A stretch of 64,000 nt of DNA from Diadema setosum (GCA_033980235.1 CM067059.1:20868494-20932493), one strand, 5' to 3'. Positions 10,227-22,856 are shown, numbered from the stretch's first letter. Program-made: numbers and translations. Notes: generated by a model from the letters alone, not told the origin.

Positions 10227-12439
10227 CTGCAGCAGACACAGAGATAGGACAAAAGAAGAAGAGATACCATGAGTAATTAACACAGATGAAGAGAGGTCAA
10301 AACATTCATTTGCTTAAAGGAATCATCTGGACCATGCTCATATCATCTTTAAGGAATAGAGGAGAGTAGAACAAACAGGACAAGGAAAAGTTCAGTGAAC
10401 TCTGATGAAAACATGAAAAATTTGGAATATCAGAATATTGCTCATTTTCACCAAAGTACAATCATACACACTGTAAAAAGAGAAATGTTTGTGTGCATAT
10501 TAATTTTGCCAGAGGCAAGATTCACAAGATTAAAATGCATGCGAAAGTCCTTGTCTTCACTATATGCATTGAATGCCAGTGACAATTCACAAAAGCTTCT
10601 TGGGGCAAAAAAGGCCATCAGCTCCAATTTGCAAACATTTCACGCCACAAAAATATCTTGCTCTACATTATGCTAATTGGCATGGCAACATTATCACCTA
10701 ATAGCACTTCATACACCACTTGTATCTCTATTTATTATACCAACATCTTTACAGATCTTTGACTTGGTTCTTGGTATGGCATTAATTTCCCTGGGAAGAG
10801 GAAATGATGTTAATGACTGTGGCATGACACCTACCCAGAATTGGAGAGTGGAGTAAAATCGTTAACAGCCTTGATTAACGTTTGAAGAGGAAAACAAAAC
10901 TACAATTAAAAAAGGTATCGATTTCAAAGTGATATACACAGCACTTAAATTACTATGTACAACTACAAAGAGAGAATGACAGTTTCAGACCAAGAATTGT
11001 GTTATTTTGTTGTTAAGAGACATACTGACAGATTATGATTATGTTTCCCTTTTATGGATCCTCAACTATTATTATCTGGGAGCTGGGGAGGCTGCTTACA
11101 TGGCCTTTTACAGGGATTCACATGGCTATAACATCTAGTTTTGATTACTATACTTCGTTTATAGGCATCATGGTATTATTAAGATAGAAACAACTGTTTT
11201 ATAACCGTGTAACATTGCATATTTTATTTGTTTGTGTATAACTGATTTTTTTTGGGTCAATTTGTTCATGACTATGTATCTGTCTTTTATTATGTAAGAT
11301 GTATTTACATATCATTTTGGATTGTCCTTTGTCTTTGCCTTGTGTCTCCTGTTTAATCCAGGAGGCAACCTAGGCCTCTCATGTCACACTGCTTATTCAT
11401 ATAGTAAAGGATGTTGAACAACTCCTGCTTGGCATATTTTCTCTACAATCTCTCTTCATGACCCTATTTAAGATAAAATCAAATATATTGTGTCATTTCT
11501 GATCACTTGTGACAATTGACAAGAAGCCTTTCACAGTCTTGCCAGGTATTTTGGTACATCCAGTAATCACACGCGCAAATGCAGAATTCTATTGGAGCCG
11601 AAATCAGTCTTCTGACTAAGAGAGTCCTTTCAAAGTCCCTACGGAATGCCACGTTAGATGACTCACTGACATTCCTACGGTAACAAGCTTTCTCTATAAC
11701 ACTTTCTAGGACTTCACTCTTACTTTTCATAGTTCTGTTGTACTGAAAAATCAATCATTTCACTCAATGCAACTACCACATTGAGTTCAAATTCCTTTTT
11801 CTCTTTTTTTTTTTCAAAGGGCCATTCATCGAAGTACCTCTCGGAAGATTGAGCATATACAATGTACGTCAAGGAGCAAAAGGCAAAATCAGCATTCTCT
11901 ACTACAGACAGATAGTTTGACTGTAGATTCATATTTGGAACTTGATAATGTGAGCCAGTCACATTACAAGTGGCTACAACATGTGGATCATCATTGTAAT
12001 ATAGGGAGAAGGAATTGGGGAAAGAATGTTCTACATGGAATGGCTGCCCAACAAGTATTCTGGAATCAAACATGGAGAAAAGTCATGAATTGATTGATTA
12101 ATCTGTAGCAGGATCTTGAATGAGATGCAAGCAACACAATTAGTCACCCTCGTCAAGCAGGAAATGATCTTTCAACTCACTTTATACGCACTATTGACAA
12201 GATCCAAAGTCTGTCCAATCCTTGAGTGATTGGTGGACAAGACATTATGTCTCAAGAGAATATGACATGTTTCATAAAGACTTGCTTTCAGCGAGAGCTA
12301 GGATATAAGACATCAAAGCTTTGCAGGCTCACTTGAATCTTAGAAATTATCACAAAAACTTGTTTGTTTTGCACAACCATTCGGCAATCTAAGAAGGAGA
12401 ATGTGATTCTTTAAAAATGCCACAAAACTGTAAATAAAG
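10227..12439. other. 3' part of the 41-kb intron (minus-strand gene)
   Basis: Mostly unique AT-rich sequence. At 11503-12073 two adjacent minus-strand open frames (117 and 83 codons, in different frames, overlapping near 11720-11754) have non-repetitive composition. No domain is recognised and no convincing splice sites bound them, so they are not annotated as genes. Confidence 0.4.
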
Positions 12440-12650
12440 TAGCAGCTAAACAGGTGCCCCAGCTGAAAGTGATGATAGGGAGAGAACCCGCGCTGTTTGT
12501 GAGAGAGTGGAAATCGATGAGGGAGCAACCTGATCGTATCCACACCAGGCCCAGAGACGGCGAGTCTGGCGGCGAACCGAGAGGTTATGGGGGGAGTTGA
12601 TCTCGCGCCTAACTAAACCGAACTCCCTCATCACACGAGCGTGATGGGAA
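12440..12650. promoter_or_regulatory. Candidate cis-regulatory island
   Basis: GC-richer, non-repeat stretch with CCCGCGCTGTT, AAATCGATGAGG, GACGGCGAGTCTGGCGGCGA and TCTCGCGCC, unlike its AT-rich flanks. No supported reading frame. Confidence 0.25.
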
Positions 12651-13155
12651 TTCCATCAAGGTCTCTTCTTTAGTAATCTGATTAAGTCATCACCAGTGGT
12701 CGGAATTCAAGATGCGGCGGCATTCGGACCTGTTGGAAGATGACTTAGTAATGGTGGATGGGCAGCTGCAAAAGGTAGCCTTGTGAGATCCCAAATGAGG
12801 TGCAATGTGTGGCTTGAGCCTCACAATTCTCGCATGCAATTCATGTTTGCTCATAAAATAAAATTTGAACAAATTTAGCTCATTCTTCACTTGCTTTCCT
12901 AGTTGGTTATCCTATTCTTTCTCGGGGGAGGAAATGCCCTATTTATTCATGTGCAAGTCTCACTTGTGTTCATGTCATAATTAAACAGGCAATGGGGTAT
13001 GTCATCACATAAATGCAACTTTATACTCTTTCTTTTATTTATTGCCAACTAAAATCACATATGAATAATTCTATAAAACAGCACATTACTGAGGGCATAT
13101 ATATAATGACCTTTTTCTGCACATACTCTGATGTGTGTGTGTGTGTTTGTTTTTT
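12651..13155. other. Unique intron sequence with a short GT tract
   Basis: A GT/poly-T tract near 13133-13158 immediately precedes the coding-like segment that follows. Nothing else recognised. Confidence 0.5.
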
Positions 13156-13659
13156 TTTAATCAACATTAGAATGCTTCCATTCTGGAATGAGTATACACA
13201 GAATCACTCACATAATCCGGAGGATGACATTCAAGCTCAATTGCTGCAAATTATGGCTTCTGCATGGTTTCAAGGCTGGTTTCGAGCTATGTTTCATTTC
13301 CATGGTAACAGAGAAGAGAAGAAGGCGAGTCAATAATGCACTGCAGTTAACCCACAGCTTGCTGGTAACTGGGTGTGCCAGGTACAAGCTCTATATGAAA
13401 CTACATCATCTCGGGAGACGATGGAATAAGTTTAAAACATCATGCTGTAGAAGCTGGATGGATGCAAGAGCTAAGTGAGCCCAGCAGGGACCTAATGAAT
13501 CCTGTCACATCCTGGAGGAAACCTCCACAGGAGTCCCCTGAATCTCCCCCATCACTGCCTCCAGAGAAAGAGGTATGCTGGAGAAGAATTTGCGGAATGA
13601 TTGAAGTCAGGAGGAAAAATTACATTATTTGCTTCCTTCTGTGGCAGAATGTGATCTGA
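13156..13659 (+). other. Coding-like segment of uncertain status
   Basis: Plus-strand sequence with good codon texture. A frame open from 13399 reads HAVEAGWMQELSEPSRDLM, then a proline-rich run (QESPESPPSLPPEKE), and meets a donor-like GAG|GTATGC at 13572/13573. Just upstream a different frame, starting after a T-rich tract and CATTAG at about 13168, reads QLLQIMASAWFQGWFRAMF and stops near 13336. The frames do not join in one exon and no strong acceptor precedes the second. It could be part of another nested gene, an old pseudogene, or conserved non-coding DNA. I do not recognise it. Confidence 0.2.
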
Positions 13660-15066
13660 AACACGACCTGAAAACAAGAAAGATTGTTTCTTTTCACCAG
13701 TATCAGGTGCAGGTGTGATGACAAGAATAAACACACATTCCCATATTACTTGAAAGGCAAGGGGAACCAAAACTACACACTGCTCAACATCAATGCACGC
13801 TTATCCAATAAAATATGTTGTGATTCATGATCAGTTCTGTCTGATCTCACCAGATTCATCAACTTGAAAGTCCTTTAACAAGTACATCCACTACTTTCCA
13901 TTTTCACAGGACATATTAACAACATTATCTGGACTGTATCATCGTCTCTCAGTGCACTAAATATAAATCTACTTGTGTGAAAATTACCAGTATTAAACCT
14001 TTAAGAACATTTTCATATTATTTGTTCTATTATTTAAGAATATTTTTATATTATATGTTCTTTTCTCGTGATATAATAAAGTGTTTGTAGGCCTACATTG
14101 CCACTCTGTTGAAAATTAAATAAGTGAAACGAAATGAAACAAAGAACACAACACCAGCCAGCAGCTTGTAAACTAAAGCCATATCGCACAAATCTCACTT
14201 CTTTTGTCTTGAGCAGACTTCATAGAGAAAAGTCTGACCAGTAACTATTTGAGTGCTACTTGAACCAACTCTCATAAAAACTAAAACACAACAGTTTGTT
14301 AACTATGCAGGAAAACATCCACATGTATTTTTTTTAACCATTTAAACAAAAAGAAAAAGAGGAGGAAAAATATTTCTCCACAGGCAAAGACAAATACCGC
14401 ACAACCGGAGTTGGCACAGCTTTGACCTTTATTGTTGTGATCAGGCAATTCAAATCTGCCATTACCACAGGCAACTGCACTTTGTGATATATTAGTCGTA
14501 TTTCAAAATAGCAGTCTATGAGAGGAATGTAAATATGTAGACTTGTGAGTTGCGACAGGCACTGGGCCATCCTATCATTTAGTGATTGATTTTTGCGGGT
14601 TCTGGCGAAGAGCTGCAACTCAACAAGGCCGAACAGTGATTTTCAAGACTCAAGATGGGCAGGCATCAGTATACCAACCACTGTGTCAGTCCCCAACTTT
14701 TGACCTTCTACCATCCATCACATGGGGATCAGAATCTCTGGTCTGACTCACTACTCTACTCGTAGAATGGAATGTCTTTTCTTTTCTGCCTTATCTTGAC
14801 AGATAAACAGATAACTCATCTGGTATTACATGGCATATATTCTACACCATTGAAAGACGTGACAAATTCAAGTAAGTGAATTTTTGCCAAAACACTGTTC
14901 TCTGTTTTTGTTCAATCATTACACAGTGAACAGCCAAAGTCACATTTGCAGTATTATTTCAATGGCAAGATATACTGCTAGCTACATATTTTCATATGCA
15001 ATGCACAGTAAACCTTAAAAAATCGTCCGCTAAGAAAGATAAGGGCGTTAAGTTGCCACTAAACCC
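13660..15066. other. Unique intron sequence
   Basis: No exon or repeat family recognised. AT-rich tract near 13985-14090 with a repeated TTTTTATATTAT-like phrase. Confidence 0.5.
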
Positions 15067-15290
15067 ATAGGCCCGAATTCACGAAGGTGGTCTAAATTTA
15101 AACCATGGTTTATGTATATTTCTTCTGCATAGATATGATTGACAGATTGCGTACGCTAACAGGCATCCAGTAAAAAAACGTGCATTGATGCGCGCATGTA
15201 TCGGTACGCCTATTAAACGCTTATTTTAGACCATGGTCTAAATTTGTACCATGGTCTAAGTTTAAACCACCTTCGTGAATTCGGGCCATA
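15067..15290. mobile_element. Inverted-repeat element, GGCCCGAATTCACGAAGG ends
   Basis: About 224 bp. The left end GGCCCGAATTCACGAAGGTG is mirrored by CACCTTCGTGAATTCGGGCC at the right. Inner copies of CCATGG flanked by TAAATTT extend the palindrome. ATAG occurs at both outer edges and may be a target duplication. No coding sequence. A MITE-like element. Confidence 0.8.
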
Positions 15291-16173
15291 GTGTTCACGA
15301 CCACTCAACGCCCTTCTCATTCTCAACAGACGAAATGTACATGGCTATACAAGCAAGAAATATTTCCATTCAAGACAAAACACATGAGGCAAAACACCTG
15401 TCCTGTGATCCCCTCACTCAGCTACAAGAGCACAACAAATGAAAACAGCAAATGCACTTCATTCTGCAAACTTGTGTGATGGAGCGATCACGTTTGGACT
15501 CTGTACTTCTGCAACAAGAACAAAAAAAAAAAAAGAAATAGCAGGACTCAGATCGTTTGATGGTGTCTTTGCTGTATCAACCACAGAATAATTCTGAATG
15601 GTACATGTAAGTTGCTTTTTAAACACTTCCATAAAATGCACTCATGCTAAGCAAAGGAAAGTTTGCTATCCATGCATGTGACACCAACATATATTATCCA
15701 GATGGAGTTACAGGAGAACAGATTAATATGTATGCCTGCTGAACTGTTGTATCTCAGTAGTGATTTTGCAAAGTAGAATACAAATCCTACCACATCTTTT
15801 TTTTTTACTGAATTCTTTTTTAGTTCACTTGTTTGCAACAGAATATAACAGAAAGCTATGAATGGAAAGTCCCAACTATTTCTCCTTCATTTTCATTGAG
15901 GCTTGCAACAGTAAGCCTAATCCTTTAAATTTTTCCTTTTCAGCGTGAGCAAAGTATATTCAAGGTAACTGTTCTGCACAATCCTAAAGGTCATTTCCCA
16001 AGGGCCTTTTGAAAAAATATATGCATATTTATACGAATGATATCAAGGAAAATGAGCTTCCAGTAAAATCACTTCAGACTTTACTTTTATTCACCAAGCA
16101 GTTGAAATGAATATTCCTGCACTATGGAAAATCCTTTCCACTTTGATATAGGCCTACTGTACCATATATCAAT
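15291..16173. other. Unique intron sequence
   Basis: Poly-A at 15522-15533; otherwise nothing recognised. Confidence 0.5.
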
Positions 16174-16739
16174 TTAAAGGGAAGATAAACCCCAAGAGCA
16201 ATGAGGATTGAGTGAAAGCAGCAACATTAGTAGAACACATCAGTGAAAGTTTGAAGAAAATCGGACAATCGATGCAAAAGTTATGAATTTTTAAAGTTTT
16301 GGTGTTGGAACCGCTGGACGAGAAGACTACTAGAGGTTATGACGTATGAGTGGACAACAATACCAAGAAAATATAAAGAAAATTCTACAAAAATCCATTT
16401 TTCATGAAAATTACAAATTCCATCAACTTGATATTGACATATGTTAGGGGTAGCAATTATTCCCCCTGCTTTCTAAAAGAGGTTGGTCCATTGCTCTTTC
16501 ATAATTCTAGAAAAGTGAATTTTTGTTGAATTTCCTTTATATTTTCTTTGTATTGTTGTCCACTCATACGTCATATCCTCTAGTAGTCTCCTCATCCAGC
16601 GGTTTCAACACCAAAACTTTAAAAATTCATAACTTTTGCATCGATTGTCCGATTTTCCTCAAACTTTCACTGATGTATTCTACTAATGTTGCTGCTTTCA
16701 CTCAATCCACATTGCTTTTTGGGTTTACCGTCCCTTTAA
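16174..16739. mobile_element. 566-bp foldback element (family A, copy 2)
   Basis: Same ends (TTAAAGGGAAGATAAACCC and GTCCCTTTAA) and exactly the same length as the element at 3121. Its unpaired centre is in the opposite orientation: GAAAATTACAAATTCCATCA here against TGATGGAATTTGTAATTTTC there. The two copies are highly similar along their length, implying comparatively recent spread. It encodes no transposase. Confidence 0.85.
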
Positions 16740-17755
16740 TATCATTCAGAGTTAGTCTTGAGGTACAGTCTTCAAGCAACTTCACTTATTGAGACTACTC
16801 TACAAATTGCCAGGGTTATAATCAAAAGAATACAAAATGAATGGCTTAGTTACAATCTACTTTCTGTTGTCAAAACTGTATTTTTACAGGGGTTGTAGGC
16901 TAAGTAGTATTTGGTTCACAGTTGTCAATCTCTTTCCTGTATTTGGTTCATTTTCATTTTCCTGACAAATTTGCTTCAATTACCTATGGTTGGTATGTTA
17001 TTGTTGCTTTTCTGATTCACACCTTTCCCCCTTTATGAGACCCATGAACTAACCCCGACTGAATTTACACACTGTGCCTTTGTGTAGGTTTTCCATGCCA
17101 TGCATTCCAGAGAGTTCTCATTTCACTGAAATGAGAACCCAAGTTCGTGCCGACTGCCAAGTCCACTGCCTACACTCAACACTAGATTCTCACACCACTC
17201 AGCTGCCGCAAACTTAATCCCACATCAGTCCATGGAAAGAAAAGTTCTCCTCCACTGACCTCCACTCTGACTAATTTCAACAAAACTTGACACCCAAAAA
17301 TCTGGATTCTGGGGAAAAAATATGGGAAGAATGTTAGTTTATTTGTCTTGTGTGGCCTTTGCAACCAGGCTTCAGGTTATATTCAATCATATCATGTTTA
17401 GATCCAGGTCTGGGCAACCCCTCCTTTGCTAAAGTAGCAGGGAATGTGCTGCTTGGATGTGCCAAAACTGGCAGTATCACTTAAAGGGGAGATCCTCATT
17501 TCAGGAATCTATCCACATAATACCACAGAGAACCCCTTTTTCTGTGCCTTTTCTAAACAGCATAAGAGAAGGAGGCAATGAACACAAGGTATTATAGTAG
17601 CAGGTCGTCAAACTCTGTTATTTTCCTCCGACAACTGCACTATGCCTGCGATACCTAAGGACGTTAAAGTATTTCAAAATAGAGGCCTCAAGTCAAACTT
17701 TGTCAGCGTTCATCAGTCTTCGTCAGTTAATCAGCATACCTGCACTAGCTGTACC
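16740..17755. other. Unique intron sequence
   Basis: A partial TTAAAGGGGAGATCC phrase near 17481 may be the end of another decayed TTAAAGG element. No exon recognised. Confidence 0.5.
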
Positions 17756-18288
17756 TTAAAGGACAAGTTTACCTTAATATAAATGCGGATTGAGTGAAGG
17801 CAATATCAGTGGAAATTTTCAGTAAAATCAGACTATCCTTTCAAAAGTTATGAATTTTAACTTTTCTGCGCAGTCACTGCTAGATGAGAAAAATAGTGTA
17901 TTTTTTAATGTCAAATGCATAGAATGATATAACGAAATATAAAGAGAATTCAGAATTTATCACTTTTTTGTGCAATAAGTATACACTCCCTTGACTTGCA
18001 CCCCCTGCCTTCTAAAAGAGGAAAGTCAAGTGCTCTTTTCTTATGCACTAAAACTGAACATCGTATGTATGTTTAATTTTCTTGATATTTTCTTCATATC
18101 GTTCTACGCATGTGGCATCACAAGCTGTAGTAGTCTTCTCATCCAGCGATGGCGGCACTGAAACTTCAAAAATTTATAACTTTTGAACGGATGGTCTGAT
18201 TTTCCTCAAACTTTCACCGATATGTATTCCACTAATATTGCTGCATTTACTCAATCCACATGTCTAAGAAGGTGAACTTGTCCTCTAA
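17756..18288. mobile_element. Diverged family A foldback element
   Basis: Starts TTAAAGGACAAGTTTACC and ends GGTGAACTTGTCCTCTAA. It shares the internal order of family A: AAAATCAGAC..., CCAGCGATGG, ATTTATAACTTTTGAACGG and CTCAATCCACATGTC. Clearly more decayed than the copies at 3121 and 16174, and 33 bp shorter. Confidence 0.75.
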
Positions 18289-18339
18289 GCCTCTTCCCCT
18301 CCACAATCCAGAAGTACTCCTGCCCCTACTTCCTTCCTG

Positions 18340-18600
18340 TTCTTGAGGGGCTGCCGAGCCCTGCCTGCTGCCTCCGTGCATCAGCCTGCCTCCACTACCT
18401 CCCGAAGCTCTGCCCAATCTGTAACTGTCAGGTGATTACTGCTGGCCATCGATTTTCCCCGTTCTTCCTCCCTCCAGTGCTGCCGCGCGTCAATATCTAT
18501 TAACCAACCGTGCCCGGCCGATAAGGCTACAGTGGGTTCGGAAAAAGGGCAGTGCAAAACTTGCCATGTGCTGGCTTTGATGTGTTGCAGACACTTATGA
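18340..18600. promoter_or_regulatory. Candidate cis-regulatory island
   Basis: Non-repeat sequence rich in CpG relative to its flanks (CTGCCGCGCGTCAATATC, GTGCCCGGCCGATAAGG). It contains CCATCGATTTT and a GATAAGG core. A 97-codon minus-strand open frame crosses it but shows no domain or splice context. Confidence 0.25.
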
Positions 18601-19189
18601 TATCGCCACATGATTTCTTTTCTCTTTGTTATGAGCAGTGTACAAAATGAGAGCATTTCAGCTGAATTCATCACCTGTCTACCATTCCTTGCTGCAATTA
18701 TTGATATTAGAATTTATGCCTTTCATAGACTTAGGATTCTAACATCAACTCTTTTATATATCCTTTCAAGAGTAGGAACTCACTACAGCACCAAAGAGGT
18801 TATACATTAAAATGTGATAAAGGTATGGGAATATGATCAAATCTAAAAGCCATCTTCTTTCAGAATTTTGTTTGTTATTGTCGTAACACCTTTCCGAATG
18901 ATCACAGATATCCAAATGAAAAATGAGAATTTATGTATGTAGCAATGCATGAATGGATAGCTCAAAAATATTGGCCATTAACCCAATGAATTTGATGTAT
19001 TGCAGGTGTCCAAAACTTGCCTTTGTACCACAACCAGACAATTTCTGGGAGGTTGAATGATGAACAGAAGGAAAACACAAGGCAAAGAGAAGTGCAAAAT
19101 TAAAGAAAACAGACAGTAACCAATGCCTAGAGGAGCCCCACTTCAATGGCACAAAAAAAAAGGGGGGCATGCGGTAGGTCGAGAATCAG
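18601..19189. other. Unique intron sequence
   Basis: Short poly-A/poly-G near 19153-19168. Nothing else recognised. Confidence 0.5.
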
Positions 19190-19470
19190 GTTCATTCTCC
19201 GCATGGTTAGTGCGAGAGAACGTTAACAAAAAGTTGCATAAAGAAACGCAACAGTTCTGATGGAGTATCCAATTTACGGGCATACTCACACGCATTCTCC
19301 AGCTCACCATCGATAAGGAGTAATGAAGTTGATAAGTCGAGTCTTGCCATCTCTCCCCCTGCCCACCCCCTGTCCGACATCAACCATCATCGGCTCCCAT
19401 CGGATACATCTAATGCAATCCTCGAGTCCACAGAAGGGGGAGGGGAGGAAGGGAATGGGTGAGGTATCTA
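19190..19470. promoter_or_regulatory. Candidate cis-regulatory island
   Basis: Higher-complexity block with ACCATCGATAAGGAG (a GATA-type core), CGAGAGAACGTTAACAAA-like sequence and TAATGAAGTTGATAAG. It ends in a G-rich tract near 19433-19455. Inference from composition and motifs only. Confidence 0.25.
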
Positions 19471-19772
19471 GCAGTTGAGGAAGACTACATCAGACAGCCA
19501 AAAAACTAGAATGGTTAGCAGAGAGGTATCTCTTCCACAGCTAGGCCATGGCTTGAACTTCTCCACCACCATCTCATCAGAGGAGTGGCAGATGAAGCAA
19601 ACTTAAAGAGAAACTCCTCTCTACATTGTCACTGACTGTAATCAACAGATTCAACCTTTTATACAGAATTGTACAAATTTGGTAAGAACTACCAAAATAA
19701 TAAGAACATCATGAGCTTTTGATGTTTCCTTGTTATAAAAGTGTGACTGGTAAAAATAACATGTATACATTA
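19471..19772. other. Unique intron sequence
   Basis: Nothing recognised. Confidence 0.5.
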
Positions 19773-19958
19773 CAGGGGTCGCGCTTAACTTTTTTTTTTA
19801 ACTAGCCAGGCGGACTACTTAGAATCAATTTTAACACTGAAGCAATATTTTGGCTAGCCAGACGGACTAGTAACTTCAGAATTTTATGATTTTTAGCTAG
19901 TCCGACGTGATTTTGGGTGGCCAATGGCCAGCGGACCATCGCCAATTTCGAACCCTGC
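19773..19958. repeat. Short interspersed repeat, CAGGGGTCGCGC ... CGAACCCTG
   Basis: The ends are imperfect inverted repeats (CAGGGGTCG against CGAACCCTG). Inside, CTAGCCAGRCGGACTA occurs twice (about 19803 and 19854), with a third variant CTAGTCCGACG. Repetitive texture is clear; the class is not. Confidence 0.55.
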
Positions 19959-22534
19959 ATTAGTACACATGTGTGCACAATAGACAAGACAATATTATTA
20001 TTGCCTCACTACTTGCCACTGGCTGCACTCATCAAAATGGCTTCAGTTTGTAGATCCTTACCCCCCGCCCCCCAAAAAAGATATTGTTATAACTTGTAAA
20101 ATTCTCATACAGTCACTCATTTTGCCACACACATACACTCACACTCACCACTCACTCATATCTTTTAAAACTTTTATACAGTCACTTATTTTGACACACA
20201 TAACACACCTGCATGCATGCACACCACAACCTACACAAGTTAGATTCGGTACAACTCAATACTTCCTCCTTGATCTAATGTCACATATTTTCAACACTGT
20301 ATTGATATTGATATCACAGTATTATATCCCTTGTATTCCTATGTACATACGCTATACCTGTGTCTTGTATGAATACGATCTATGTATTCACTGCTGTGTT
20401 CTGATGCATGCATGCAAACAAAAGAAATTTCCAGAAATGGGCAATAAAATCAAATTGAACTGAATTGAAGTAAAGATAGTATAACTTTTGCAGCAAATTA
20501 ATGAGGGCTGTACTTAGCATTGGCTTCTAGCAGGAGAATTTTGTTGTTTCAGGGAATAATTTTTGAACTCAAATTTGATTAGCAATTTCAGCTGATGAAC
20601 AATATTTCACATGGTATCCTGTACACTTCTATGGAAGAAAACTGCTATACAAAAGTTAGATTGTGTAGCAGTGGTGTAAAAATGCATAGCAAATTGCGAT
20701 GCGATACCAGGAAAATTATTCCCTGTGTTTAGATTTCTTAAAATCGTGAAATTGTCATACATGAATTATTTTGTAATCCCGTGGGAAAGTTCCAAGGCAA
20801 GGACAATATCACCCAGTCTAATTTACATCTTGTGCACATGATTGATATTTCTTGTTGGTGAAAAATAAAAATCATCCTTTTAACATTTTACATCTTGAAT
20901 GCAAATAACAGAGAATGACATGTTCATCTTCCAAGGTAACATCTCTGTTTTTGATAATGCCACATCATTGATTTCCACACAACTGGATCACCATAGTTTT
21001 CGCATATGAATTACTGGTACATTTGTTTTGAGGGGTTATACATTTAATGCATGAATACTACCTGCAACAGTAAACAGTTTTAAAAATCCATTAAAACTTA
21101 TTCGCTTGAGGGCAAAAACAAGAGGTCAACATCCTGCGGAGATGTATTGATGAGTTGTTTTTCCTTTGGATCCATTACCCAACATAACACAGAAATGGAT
21201 GAATTGCAATTTATGGACTGAAAGTGAAAAATATTCTGTAATCGTATGTACGCGAGTCAAGAGAGGTTTTAAATTACTTAAAGTCAATTGATAACACTTG
21301 TAATTCCCTGTAATTGCATCTACTCTCAACACATAATTTGTTAATTGCACTAAACACATAATTTTGAATTACCACTGCACTAAGGGCAAAACTAAGCCAA
21401 AGGTATCTGTTACTGCTTTGGAAGAGATGTCATTTTCATTTTTTCTTTTACAGCTCTTTGAGATGTTTTGAATTGGCCATCTTCTGTCAGATCCCTTTCA
21501 CATTTAAAAGCTTCAGATGGATACAGTATAATATCACAATAGAGTGGCCCTCATTTCTCCTATTTTGTTTGTATTTAAGCACCATGAATGAAAATAGTAA
21601 TTGCATTTCTATCTAAGTCATAAGGCAATTGTGATAAACTAAAAGTGCCTCCTTTATGGCACCAAGAATTGGGCTGATGTATCCATCCTGGGACCTCCCC
21701 TTGTAAGCAACATTACATCCTTTCCTTGAATCTTTGATTACACCCATGTTTACTTGAAATGCTACTTGTCTGCAATATGAATGTGCAATCACTACATCCC
21801 TAGCTATTTCATGCATGTCAAATGATCTCCAACCATTTCGAATTATGCAATGCTCACATCTAAACTGACCAAGATTTTTCTTTCACTAGAAAAAACCCGA
21901 ATGTCATCCACTTAAACCCTTAACGGTCACTGCCTCAAAATGTCACTGCTAATGCACATGATAGTCTTATCCCTGGGTGTCAAGGGGTTAACTAACTCAC
22001 ACTGATATGAGTGCAGCCTCTACAGACGGGTGGCAATTAGACAGAAACTTCCCATCACATATCACCTCCCAGACGTGCAGGACAATTGCTTTTCCTGTAT
22101 CATCCCACTATAAATAGATAGCGTCTAATGACTTTTCCCCCCTGCTCTACATCATCTCCTGTTCAACATTCCTCATCACAGTGGCTTCTGTACAAAGACT
22201 GGTATTACTTCAGTTTTTTTACACATCATCATGATGCAACAGAAGAAAAAAAAAACTTATAACATTGAGGTAGGTGAGAGAAAAATAAATTCTTTCATGA
22301 GAAAATTTGGGGAGATGAGCGGAACATCTATTATTACTTTTCATTCCAATTCTATTAAATTTCCTGCCATGTGCACTGCTGTAGGAAATCAATTAGACAG
22401 TCTACATCCTTCATTAGCCCAGTCTACTGAAGACATGAAGTCATCTAAGCACACAGCTCACAAATAAAACTTCACACAATCGATCCATATTTGATGTTTC
22501 CAACATTCATAAGCTACACTATCTATCGTGGGTG
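19959..22534. other. Unique intron sequence
   Basis: At 20100-20200 the phrase TCATACAGTCACTCATTTTG recurs as TTATACAGTCACTTATTTTG, a small diverged duplication with CA-rich sequence between. A small inverted repeat at 21912-21992 is listed separately. No exons seen. Confidence 0.5.
21912..21992. repeat. Small inverted repeat with TTAAACCC / GGGGTTAA ends
   Basis: Begins TTAAACCCTTAACGG and ends TGTCAAGGGGTTAA. Design and size resemble the hairpin at 49409-49501, so the two may be related. Confidence 0.45.
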
Positions 22535-22856
22535 TTACTGTAAAAGTGGTTTCTTTCGCGGTGGTTTTATTTTCGCGCTTTTCGCATTTTGAGGTTGAAC
22601 CGCGAATTTAACATCACGCGAAAATATTTTGAAAAGTTGCGTGAAATTAACCACGCAAGGAAATGTTTTGAACTCGCCGCTTGTTACAACGCTGTTGCAC
22701 ACACACGAAAATTCTGCGCATTGCAGGTATTGATGGTATTGATGGTCAACACACACACAGATTTTGATGACCGCGAATTTAAACACACGCAAAAAAGTCG
22801 GCACCAATGGAAAACGCGAAAGTATCTGTACGCGAAAGAAACCACTTTTACAGTAA
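22535..22856. mobile_element. Inverted-repeat element rich in CGCGAA
   Basis: 322 bp. The ends TTACTGTAAAAGTGGTTTCT and AGAAACCACTTTTACAGTAA are exact reverse complements over at least 20 bp, extended by TTCGCG / CGCGAA. The inside repeats CGCGAA and ACGCGAAA in both orientations, giving a CpG density unlike the flanks. A 141-codon frame running out of it is a by-product. MITE-like. Confidence 0.85.
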
